NCBI GenBank assembly: GCA_034678805.1
Contig: JAXDBN010000252.1
Coordinates: forward strand, 1 to 5,908
Direction of reading: 5' to 3'
DNA length: 5,908 bases
DNA from: PHAA01 sp034678805
Lineage (GTDB): Bacteria > Bacillota > Syntrophomonadia > Syntrophomonadales > Syntrophomonadaceae
Notes under the pieces: model-generated
What the model was told of the DNA's origin: nothing
Seen by the model: the letters and a program-made list of their open reading frames with translations, nothing else
The model's database searches: none
Program-made: the position numbers and the translations under genes
Part shown: piece by piece, positions 1 through 5,840 of the stretch
How positions within the stretch are numbered: the first letter of the stretch is position 1
Layout: the number at the start of each line of letters is the position of its first letter

Positions 1-300
1 TTGAAGGATGAATTGGGCAACATTTTACGGCAGTTGCAGTCGCAGGGGACCGCGGTTCTGGTGGTCACCCATGACGTGGAGTTTGCCGCCGAGTACGCGG
101 AAAAGATTGTGCTGATGGCCCAGGGGACGATAATTGCCCAGGGAGATAAGTGCGCCATGTTATCCAATTCCACATTCTATTCACCGCAGGTGAGCAAGTT
201 GTTCAACAACTTGGTTGATGGGGTGGTAACCCTGAAGCAGGGTCAGGCTGTTTTGGCTGAAATTATGGCTCTAAACCAAAATCAAACCCTTTCGGTCTGA
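1..300 (+). CDS. ECF-type ABC transporter ATP-binding protein, C-terminal fragment (5' end outside window)
   Basis: This is the tail of an ABC ATPase that would power substrate uptake at the cytoplasmic face of the membrane. The visible 99 residues begin just after where the Walker B/D-loop region should lie. They contain the H-loop motif VLVVTHD (switch His at visible residue 24), then VEFAAEYAEKIVLMAQGTIIAQG, the usual distal beta-strands of the ATPase. The following part (FYSPQVSKLF, then a VVTLKQGQAVL segment) resembles the C-terminal extension of ECF-transporter ATPases (EcfA/CbiO type) more than that of importers with periplasmic-type binding proteins. No Walker A or signature motif is in view because the gene is cut by the window edge; the TTG at base 1 is probably an internal Leu codon, not a start. 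An ECF S component two genes downstream supports the assignment. The ABC ATPase call is firm; the ECF subtype is inferred from the tail and neighbours. Confidence 0.85.
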   Translation: MKDELGNILRQLQSQGTAVLVVTHDVEFAAEYAEKIVLMAQGTIIAQGDKCAMLSNSTFYSPQVSKLFNNLVDGVVTLKQGQAVLAEIMALNQNQTLSV

Positions 301-330
301 GGACCACAGAATGTATCTATTTCTATATGA

Positions 331-338
331 AGAGGAGG
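331..338 (+). promoter_or_regulatory. Shine-Dalgarno site that sets the start of the SLH/toroid gene
   Basis: AGAGGAGG lies 8 bases before the ATG at 347. The reading frame is open further upstream to an ATG at 311, but that codon has no ribosome binding site and would place 12 acidic residues (MYLFLYEEEESR) ahead of the signal peptide. The start at 347 is therefore preferred. Confidence 0.85.
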
Positions 339-346
339 AAAGCAGG

Positions 347-1885
347 ATGAGAAAGATCAAGAAGTATCTTTGCATGGTGATTGCGCTCCTGATGATTTGT
401 TCCGCCAATCTATCGCCGGCAGCAGCGGCATATTACCCCGAACCGCAGGCCCGGCAAAGTATCAGCCAGGCGATTACCTATTTTCACAATATCCAGAATC
501 ATGATGGGGGTTTCCCGGCCCAATCAGGTCGTAGCAGCAACATGGCCCTGACCTGCTGGGTTGTTTTGGCTCTTGCCGCGGCCGGTGAAAACGTAGTGGA
601 CAATAGCTGGGCTCCGCAAGGTCATAATCCGGTTGAGTTCATCCGCAGCAGCCAATCTTCTGGCGAAACAACCGATTATGGCCGCTTATTGCTGGCCTTG
701 TCGGCCGCCGGACAGGAACCGATACACCAAAATACCGATCTGGTCGCCAAACTGGTTTCCCTTCAGCAGGCCAGCGGCCAGTTCGCCCAGCCGGACAAGG
801 GTGAGAAAGGATTCATTAATGCCCACATGTGGTCGGTCCTGGCCCTGAACTCTGCCGGGCGTCAAATCCCGCAGCCGGACCAGGCTAAACAATGGCTGTT
901 GCAGCAGCAGAATAATGATGGCGGATTCAGTTGGATAGAGGGTTCTCCCAGTGATGCGGACGACACCGGCGTTGCTATCCAAACACTGGTCGTGCTGGGG
1001 GAAAATCCGGCTGTATCCGACTCAATCCAAAAAGTTTTGCAGTACCTTAAAAAATGCCAGACCAATGAAGGCGGCTTCACTCCCGGCGACCAATGGATGG
1101 GCAGCAAAGCCAATGCGGCTACCGATGCCTGGGTCATACAGGGTTTGATAGCGGCAGGCCAGGATCCGGCGGGGAACGAATGGACCATCAATGGTAAAAA
1201 CCCGGTGACCCATCTGATAAGCCTGCAAAACGGAGACGGCTCATTTAACTGGACCACCGGAGTCAGTTCCTCTCCGGTTACCATGACTGCTTATGCGGTA
1301 ATGGCCTTGGCCGGTCAACCCTTTCCCATTAAAAGCGCTTATGGCCCGGGACCGGTCGTAAACCCGGGCCCAAGGAACTTTTCCGACCTGCCCACAGCCT
1401 ATTGGGCTTATGCTGAGGTCATGGACCTGGTTAACCAGGGTGTATTGAGCGGTTATCCCGACGGGACCTTTAAACCTGACCAGACGGTCACCCGGGCGGA
1501 ATTCACCAGATATATATTAGGCGGTTTGAAGCAGTCGGATGACAGCCTCAATGGTATTCACCAGTTCCCGGATGTTTTACCGGACTATTGGGCCTATCAT
1601 AATATTTTGCTCAGTGCCGACAAGGGTTATGTGGCAGGGTTCCCCAACGGGACTTTTCAACCCGAAGGGGAGATAAGCGGGGCTGAACTGGCCACGATTC
1701 TGGTCAAGGCTCTGCCGGCTGATAAAAAAACCTCGTTGGCGACCGGTGCGTTTTGGTACTCGGGTTACGTTCAATTGGCTGCCCAGAATAGATTGCTGTA
1801 CCCGGACTTCCAGCCCGAATTGAGCGCTACCCGGGCCCAGTGCGCCTACAGTGTTGATCAATTGCTGCGGATGCTGCCTCAATAA
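347..1885 (+). CDS. Secreted alpha/alpha-toroid (prenyltransferase-like repeat) protein with SLH cell-wall anchor
   Basis: A 512-residue exported protein. Residues 1-28 form a Sec signal peptide (MRKIKK, hydrophobic core, then a PAAAA cleavage region before YYPEP). Residues ~35-330 carry six helical-hairpin repeats of the terpenoid-cyclase/prenyltransferase toroid type. The turn motif is DGGF-like at 53-56, weaker near 103-107, SGQF at 143-146, DGGF at 191-194, EGGF at 241-244 and DGSF at 297-300, each followed by a TA-x-ALLAL-x-AAG-like helix. A Pro/Gly linker (about 332-344) leads to SLH1 (345-394, with a canonical TRAE at 382-385), SLH2 (407-456, SGAE in place of TRAE) and a divergent SLH3 (about 464-510). 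SLH modules normally bind pyruvylated wall polymer, so the toroid should sit outside the cell. It lies between an ECF ATPase and an ECF S component, 46 and 44 bases away, which suggests a role in capturing the transported substrate. No lipobox, and no DUF4430-like domain recognised. A cytosolic-type cyclase role is unlikely for an exported protein. Confidence 0.88.
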   Translation: MRKIKKYLCMVIALLMICSANLSPAAAAYYPEPQARQSISQAITYFHNIQNHDGGFPAQSGRSSNMALTCWVVLALAAAGENVVDNSWAPQGHNPVEFIRSSQSSGETTDYGRLLLALSAAGQEPIHQNTDLVAKLVSLQQASGQFAQPDKGEKGFINAHMWSVLALNSAGRQIPQPDQAKQWLLQQQNNDGGFSWIEGSPSDADDTGVAIQTLVVLGENPAVSDSIQKVLQYLKKCQTNEGGFTPGDQWMGSKANAATDAWVIQGLIAAGQDPAGNEWTINGKNPVTHLISLQNGDGSFNWTTGVSSSPVTMTAYAVMALAGQPFPIKSAYGPGPVVNPGPRNFSDLPTAYWAYAEVMDLVNQGVLSGYPDGTFKPDQTVTRAEFTRYILGGLKQSDDSLNGIHQFPDVLPDYWAYHNILLSADKGYVAGFPNGTFQPEGEISGAELATILVKALPADKKTSLATGAFWYSGYVQLAAQNRLLYPDFQPELSATRAQCAYSVDQLLRMLPQ

Positions 1886-1914
1886 TAAAGGTGCAAAAAA
1901 CGATGAATGGGCAA

Positions 1915-1922
1915 AGGTGAGG
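1915..1922 (+). promoter_or_regulatory. Shine-Dalgarno site that sets the start of the ECF S-component gene
   Basis: AGGTGAGG ends 7 bases before the ATG at 1930 but only 1 base before the in-frame ATG at 1924. Spacing favours 1930, giving a protein beginning MKRFRLAG, two residues shorter than the longest frame. Confidence 0.7.
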
Positions 1923-1929
1923 AATGGAT

Positions 1930-2643
1930 ATGAAGCGTTTCCGGCTGGCGGGCATTGTCGCCGCTGTCGTCCTGTTACTGGCGTTCAGCATCAATGCTGA
2001 CAATCCGCTCTATGATATCAACTGGGCTTTGTTGTCGGTCATCATCCTGGGTTTGGCCATGATGGGATTCTTCTGGCGCTTTGAAAGAAGCCGGGCCGGT
2101 TCCAAGGAAATCGCCCTCATCGCTACCATGGCCACTTTGGCAGCCGTAGCCCGGGTCCCCTTCGCGGCCATAATGAGTTTCCAGCCCACTACCTTTATGG
2201 TGATGATCACCGGTTATGTTTTCGGCTCCCAGACCGGCTTCATAACCGGGGCAGTGGCGGCTTTAGTCTCCAACTTTTTTCTTGGGCAAGGGCCCTGGAC
2301 TCCCTGGCAGATGTTCTGCTGGGGGATGTGCGGGGCGGCCGCCGGACTGCTGGCCGGAGATGCCAATGATTTTAAGTTGGCTAGGTTTACCGTTTTGGGG
2401 GGAATCTGCGGTTACCTGTTCGGCTGGGTGATGAACATCTGGCACTGGGTGGGTTTTATATATCCGCTCACCTTAAAGACGTTTATAGCCACGTATGCGG
2501 CTAGTTTTCCCTTCGATACCATCCATGCGGTTGGCAACATCGGGTTTACACTGATATTTGGCAAGTCCTTTTACGATATCCTGGCCCGCTTTAAAAAGAA
2601 GATCGTGATCAATTTCCGGCAAGGTTATGAAGCATCGGGTTGA
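1930..2643 (+). CDS. ECF transporter S component (substrate-binding membrane subunit, possibly cobalamin/corrinoid)
   Basis: A 237-residue, very hydrophobic protein that fits the substrate-capture subunit of an ECF vitamin transporter. The core six membrane segments lie at about 60-81, 86-98, 102-118, 126-143, 152-172 and 185-212. Family landmarks are RVPFAAIMSFQPTTF (75-89), G-x-x-FG-x-x-x-GF (95-104), SNFFLGQGPWTPWQM (114-128) and FDTIHAVGN (195-203). Two extra segments at about 6-21 and 32-49 precede the core, joined by a basic FERSR stretch, so eight segments are likely. The protein ends in a Lys-rich cytoplasmic tail. It would work with the ATPase at the start of the window and an EcfT subunit not seen here. 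Substrate cannot be read from the sequence with certainty. The GQGPWTPWQM type recalls CbrT-like S components, and the neighbouring toroid protein recalls cobalamin carriers, so a corrinoid is my best guess. An alternative ATG at 1924 has poor ribosome-site spacing. Confidence 0.85.
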   Translation: MKRFRLAGIVAAVVLLLAFSINADNPLYDINWALLSVIILGLAMMGFFWRFERSRAGSKEIALIATMATLAAVARVPFAAIMSFQPTTFMVMITGYVFGSQTGFITGAVAALVSNFFLGQGPWTPWQMFCWGMCGAAAGLLAGDANDFKLARFTVLGGICGYLFGWVMNIWHWVGFIYPLTLKTFIATYAASFPFDTIHAVGNIGFTLIFGKSFYDILARFKKKIVINFRQGYEASG

Positions 2644-2664
2644 GGCCATATTAAGTTTATATTT

Positions 2665-2726
2665 GCAGCCCACCGGTAAGGCACCAAAGAGGCTCCCTCT
2701 TCTCTTACCGGAAAGCTGCTTTTTTT
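2665..2726 (+). terminator. Intrinsic terminator after the ECF operon (possible attenuator of the next gene)
   Basis: A layered hairpin is followed by seven T residues. The outer stem pairs GCAGC (2665-2669) with GCTGC (2715-2719). The middle stem pairs CCGGTAAG (2673-2680) with CTTACCGG (2704-2711), 8 perfect pairs. The inner stem pairs AAGAGG (2687-2692) with CCTCTT (2696-2701) around a 3-base loop. The T run (2720-2726) directly follows the outer stem. It begins 22 bases after the ECF S-component stop codon and closes that operon. The next gene starts 34 bases further on, so the hairpin may also act in its leader. Confidence 0.85.
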
Positions 2727-2746
2727 CACAAAGATACAAAATAATC

Positions 2747-2754
2747 AGAGGAGG
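2747..2754 (+). promoter_or_regulatory. Shine-Dalgarno site that sets the start of the tandem nitrilase gene
   Basis: AGAGGAGG is 6 bases from the ATG at 2761 but directly abuts the in-frame ATG at 2755, which is too close for initiation. The start at 2761 (MVPATEHVKVAL) is preferred. Confidence 0.8.
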
Positions 2755-2760
2755 ATGAAA

Positions 2761-4452
2761 ATGGTACCAGCGACTGAACATGTAAAAGTGGCTCTGATTC
2801 ACGCCGCGGTGGCGGCCAGAGACAAAGCCGGCAACCTGGCCCGGCTGCGGGAATTAAACGCCACTGCTGCCGGCCAAGGCGCCAAAATCATCGTTAACCC
2901 GGAACTGGCTACCTGCGGATATAACTTCAAAAGCAGGCTTGAGATAGCCCCCTTCGCGGAACCCATGCCGGGCCCTACCACCGAACTATTGGGGTGCATT
3001 TGTAAGGAACATGGTGCCTATATCTGTATCGGCCTGCCGGAAGTTGACCGGCGGACCGGTATTTTTTACAATAGTGCCGCGGTAATAGGACCTGATGGGA
3101 CGGTGATCGGCAAACACCGCAAGCTTGCCCCGGCATACCAGGAGAACCTGTGGGCGGCGGAAGGCAACCTGCCCCCGCTGGTAGTACCGACCAGGTACGG
3201 GCAGCTGGGAGTTGTTATCTGCGCTGATACCTATTCCTATAAACCGGTCCGGGCGGCGGTACTGCAAGGGGTGCGCCTGATGCTGGTCCCCGCCAACTGG
3301 CCGGCTGACCATTATGACCCCGATATTTATTGGCGAGCCCGGGCACAGGAGAACGGGATCTATATGCTGGTTTGCAACCGGACTGGCTGTGAGCCGGGCA
3401 TGGATTGCAGCAGTGCCGAATCGTTCGTGATCGATGAGCGGGGCGAAATCTCCGCAAGGCTGGCGGCGGCCGAGGATACCATCGTCTATCATCGACTGCC
3501 CCTCAACCATGGAAAGTTTACAACGGTGGCAGATACCCTTATCCGCCAGCGGCGTCCCCGGTGCTATGCCGACATATCCCTAGCTGCCTATTCGCATTGG
3601 GGGGCCGAAACTCTGTTGGGGCTGCCGGCTGCCCGGGACTGTACGGCAGCCACGGTTCAATATGGCCCGGTGCGGGGCCAGCCGGCGGCTAATCTGAGAC
3701 AGATCCTCGGACTTATTGACAGCAGCTGCGACCAGACCGCAGCCGGGGGAGAGAAACTGGATGTACTGGTATTGCCGGAACTGTCACTTACCGGTGCGAT
3801 CGGCGGAGCAGAAGAGGCAGAAGTCCTGGCCGAGGAGATTCCCGGTCCGGCCACCCTGGCGCTGGCCGATAAGGCCCGGGAAAAAGATATTTATATCGTT
3901 CTGGGCATGGCTGAGAGCGAGGCGGGCCGCTTTTACAACAGCAGTGTGTTAATCGGTCCCAAGGGTATCGAAGGGGAGTACAGAAAGGTTCATCTCGGCC
4001 CAACTGATGAGGCATGGGCCAGTCCCGGCGGTGATTTTCCGGTTTTTGATCTCCCTTGCAGCCGCATCGGGATGCTGCTTGGATATGACCTGCTATTCCC
4101 GGAGGCAGTGGAGTGCCTGGCCAAAAAGGGAGCCGATATTTTATGCGTACTTGACGCCTGGTACGACGGCGGCAGCCAAACGCAGTGGCAGGCCAGACTC
4201 AGTGAGCAGATGCACCTGGTCATTGCCAACCAGTGTGAACATGGCCGTATAGCGAATGGGTGCGGGAGGAGCGCCATTTACAGCTACGCGTTGGATCCCT
4301 GTCAGCGCGAGGTGCAGCAGTCCCCCCCGCAGGGCGACGCCATCAATATCCACCGGCTCAGGATCAAGGACGCCCGGGACAAGAAATTCGTGGAACGGAT
4401 CGACTATGATTACCTGCTCGATCTGGGAGGACCGGGGATTGATCACGATTGA
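2761..4452 (+). CDS. Tandem-domain carbon-nitrogen hydrolase (nitrilase superfamily), second domain lacking the catalytic Cys
   Basis: A 563-residue cytoplasmic protein, about twice the usual ~260-300 residue length, made of two nitrilase-superfamily domains (about 8-250 and 294-545) joined by a ~44-residue linker. Domain 1 has the full triad: Glu48 in NPELATCGYN, Lys121 in GKHRKLAP, Cys154 in GVVICADTYS, followed by the VPANWP strand. Domain 2 keeps Glu340 (LPELSLTG) and Lys409 (EYRKVHLGP), but the nucleophile position in IGMLLGYDLLFPE is Gly441. The spacings match (73 and 33 residues in domain 1, 69 and 32 in domain 2), so the alignment is secure. The family hydrolyses amides, nitriles or carbamoyl groups through a Cys acyl-enzyme; the actual substrate is not evident here. 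Nitrilase domains usually dimerise, so this may be a built-in pseudo-dimer with one active site. No signal peptide or NAD-synthetase domain is seen. It follows the ECF operon after a terminator, and a shared pathway is possible but unsupported. Confidence 0.9.
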   Translation: MVPATEHVKVALIHAAVAARDKAGNLARLRELNATAAGQGAKIIVNPELATCGYNFKSRLEIAPFAEPMPGPTTELLGCICKEHGAYICIGLPEVDRRTGIFYNSAAVIGPDGTVIGKHRKLAPAYQENLWAAEGNLPPLVVPTRYGQLGVVICADTYSYKPVRAAVLQGVRLMLVPANWPADHYDPDIYWRARAQENGIYMLVCNRTGCEPGMDCSSAESFVIDERGEISARLAAAEDTIVYHRLPLNHGKFTTVADTLIRQRRPRCYADISLAAYSHWGAETLLGLPAARDCTAATVQYGPVRGQPAANLRQILGLIDSSCDQTAAGGEKLDVLVLPELSLTGAIGGAEEAEVLAEEIPGPATLALADKAREKDIYIVLGMAESEAGRFYNSSVLIGPKGIEGEYRKVHLGPTDEAWASPGGDFPVFDLPCSRIGMLLGYDLLFPEAVECLAKKGADILCVLDAWYDGGSQTQWQARLSEQMHLVIANQCEHGRIANGCGRSAIYSYALDPCQREVQQSPPQGDAINIHRLRIKDARDKKFVERIDYDYLLDLGGPGIDHD

Positions 4453-4482
4453 GCAGCAGCTGGCCCAACCCTATGGATCCCT

Positions 4483-5325
4483 TCAGGGTGTGGCTGGTTG
4501 GAATCCGCACTTCGCAGATCTGCGACAAATGCCGTTAAACAATTTGGCTCTTTGAAAAGCCTTGGCCAGGAACTGTTCCGGGGTTTTATTCAAATCCCGC
4601 TTGCCCCGGGTGACTTCCAGAGTCACGATGGCTTGGTAGTCAGCCGAGGCCAGGACCCGCCCGATCTGGTTGAAGTCAATGATGCCTTCGCCGGGCAGCC
4701 AGTGGCAGTCTCTTTGGCCATCATTGTCGGAAAGATGAGTGCAAACGAGGCGGTCAGCCAAGTCTTCCAGGATGTCTATCTGCTCCCGGCCATAAATGCG
4801 GTTATGGGAGCTGTCGTAACAGAAGCCCAAATTGGGGGAAGAGATCTGGGAAAATATAAAACGGATATAATCTTCCCGGCCGGTATTTTCGAGAGCAATC
4901 ATGATATCACCCTCCTCGGCTATCTTGAGCAGGCGGGTGATGCTATCGAGCCCATTTCGATTAGGAGCAGGCAGGGTCAGGGCATCACTGCTGTGCATAA
5001 CCATAATGGGTATCTTGTGCCGAGCACAATCATCCAACCAGTGCTGGTATTTTCTCACCACCGCATTCCGGGTCGAACGGCTCTCGCTCCACAGATCATC
5101 GCAATCATGGTAAGGAATATGGATGTTTTCCAGGAATAACCCCGAATCCCGGACCAGGTTGGGCATAGCCTCCTTTGTGATCCCGGGAGTGCCTACCTCA
5201 TCCTCCCACCAGAGTGAGGTGGCATCAAATCCGGCTGCTTTTATCAGCGCGAGTCTTTCCGGCAATGTAAGCACGTATCCGAACCACGAAAATATTCCCA
5301 ATGAATGGTCAGGGCTTGTGGACAT
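4483..5325 (-). CDS. Xylose isomerase-like TIM-barrel protein (sugar phosphate isomerase/epimerase family)
   Basis: A 280-residue protein of the AP-endonuclease-2/xylose-isomerase-like TIM-barrel superfamily, a normal length for it. Barrel strands with their usual metal-binding or catalytic side chains can be followed: LGIFSWFG near the N-terminus, NIHIPYH (His69), VMHSSD (His111), IALENTGR (Glu146), LGFCYDSSH (Asp171, His174), CTHLSDNDG (His197, Asp200), DCHWLPGEG (His208) and VTLEV (Glu237). This set fits a divalent-metal site in a sugar or sugar-phosphate isomerase/epimerase. Endonuclease IV is less likely because the sequence is close to the isomerase side (HLSDNDG, H-x-x-PGEG), but the true substrate is unknown. 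The start at 5325 is supported by GGGGAGG with 7 bases of spacing. It converges on the nitrilase gene with 30 bases between the stops and is probably transcribed alone from the intergenic region to its right. Confidence 0.88.
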   Translation of the reverse strand: MSTSPDHSLGIFSWFGYVLTLPERLALIKAAGFDATSLWWEDEVGTPGITKEAMPNLVRDSGLFLENIHIPYHDCDDLWSESRSTRNAVVRKYQHWLDDCARHKIPIMVMHSSDALTLPAPNRNGLDSITRLLKIAEEGDIMIALENTGREDYIRFIFSQISSPNLGFCYDSSHNRIYGREQIDILEDLADRLVCTHLSDNDGQRDCHWLPGEGIIDFNQIGRVLASADYQAIVTLEVTRGKRDLNKTPEQFLAKAFQRAKLFNGICRRSAKCGFQPATP

Positions 5326-5361
5326 GAATTTTCCTCCCCACGAGCGAAATGAGGATTCTCA

Positions 5362-5390
5362 TCTATAAGATTAACCAATATGGCAGTGAA
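5362..5390 (-). promoter_or_regulatory. Candidate sigma-A promoter for the isomerase gene
   Basis: Read on the - strand, TTCACT (5390-5385) and TATAGA (5367-5362) are separated by exactly 17 bases. The start would fall near 5355, giving a leader of about 30 bases before the ATG at 5325. Each hexamer matches consensus at four of six positions, so this is plausible but not strong. Confidence 0.35.
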
Positions 5391-5453
5391 AACAAACACA
5401 ATTTGGAGCGGCCAGGACCATATGATTAATGAAAATTCTAACTTTCACAATTA

Positions 5454-5482
5454 TTGACACCGGGTGGGGCGGAGCATATACT
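5454..5482 (+). promoter_or_regulatory. Near-consensus sigma-A promoter with no gene behind it in the window
   Basis: TTGACA (5454-5459) and TATACT (5477-5482) are separated by exactly 17 bases. The -35 box is perfect and the -10 box differs at one position. The ~25 bases upstream (5428-5453) are AT-rich, like an UP element. The spacer is unusually GC-rich. Transcription should start near 5489 and run toward the window's right end. No open reading frame with a start codon and ribosome site follows. Confidence 0.75.
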
Positions 5483-5495
5483 ACTTGTAAGCTCC
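5471..5495. repeat. Dyad spanning the -10 box and start site of the orphan promoter
   Basis: GGAGC (5471-5475) and GCTCC (5491-5495) form an inverted repeat with 15 bases between arms, enclosing the -10 box and predicted start. The second arm is also the 5' arm of the first RNA hairpin. Five-base arms are short, so an operator function is only possible. Confidence 0.3.
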
Positions 5496-5830
5496 AAGGA
5501 ACACCTAAGACAAAAATCCTTGCCGGAGCCGGAAAACGGAAACAAAAAACTTTCAACCAAGTAAAGATACCAGGTAGAAAAAATCTACTATATCCAAAAG
5601 AAAAGTAAAAGAAATTGGTTTACAACAGAAAATCAATACTTAAAATCTATTATTTAAAAGAAATTCTGCAAAGAAGAGTAAAGAAAATAAAAGATGAAAG
5701 TAAAGTTGAACTGAAAATAAACCAAAAGTAAGAGAAATTCCAAGGACGAAGGTAAAAAGAAAAGTTGAAAGATAAGAAACAAAGTTGGAAGGCAAAGACA
5801 AGGAGAGTAAGTCGATAAAGGTTCGTTGGA
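5489..5830 (+). ncRNA. Putative long non-coding or leader RNA from the orphan promoter (3' end unknown)
   Basis: The inferred transcript begins with a hairpin pairing GCTCCAAGGA (5491-5500) with TCCTT (5517-5521) and GGAGC (5525-5529), leaving a 3-base bulge. Further hairpins follow: GTAGA/TCTAC (5574-5578 and 5584-5588) with an A5 loop, and ATTGGTTT/AAATCAAT (5614-5621 and 5630-5637), 8 pairs including one G-U, with an 8-base loop. After that the RNA is almost all purine and probably unstructured. I see no start codon with a ribosome site and no terminator inside the window, so the end given is arbitrary. I do not recognise a known RNA family. It could be a free-standing RNA, the leader of an rRNA operon or other gene to the right, or an array leader. 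Confidence 0.35.
5671..5820. other. Purine-rich, A-rich tract without coding potential
   Basis: By hand count about 120 of 150 bases on the + strand are A or G, with A clearly dominant. Short words recur: AAAGTTGRA at 5702, 5761 and 5781; GTAARR at 5678, 5700, 5728, 5752 and 5807 (also 5561 and, as GTAAAA, 5605). They do not form a regular tandem array. The hydrophobic open frames on the other strand are what a pyrimidine-rich strand produces by chance. Confidence 0.6.
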
Positions 5831-5840
5831 GCTTCACTTT

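Noticed and set aside
862..1284. 140-codon open frame on the - strand inside the toroid gene
   Set aside because: It is a shadow of a repeat-containing coding region, with no ribosome site and no recognisable domain.
347..1885. True squalene-hopene cyclase or prenyltransferase
   Set aside because: The protein is exported and wall-anchored, and its toroid is only ~300 residues, whereas hopene cyclases are about twice that with two alpha domains. The fold matches, but the enzyme activity is not supported.
2986..3510. 174-codon open frame on the - strand inside the first nitrilase domain
   Set aside because: It overlaps the region carrying the intact Lys and Cys motifs of the nitrilase; the translation is rich in Pro, Arg and Gly, as expected from a GC-rich antisense frame.
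4468..4489. Bidirectional terminator between the convergent genes
   Set aside because: The stem has only 5 pairs with a 12-base loop, and no T run follows on either strand.
4498..5139. 213-codon open frame on the + strand across the isomerase gene
   Set aside because: It is the antisense shadow of a clear TIM-barrel gene; its translation shows no family motif and it has no ribosome site.
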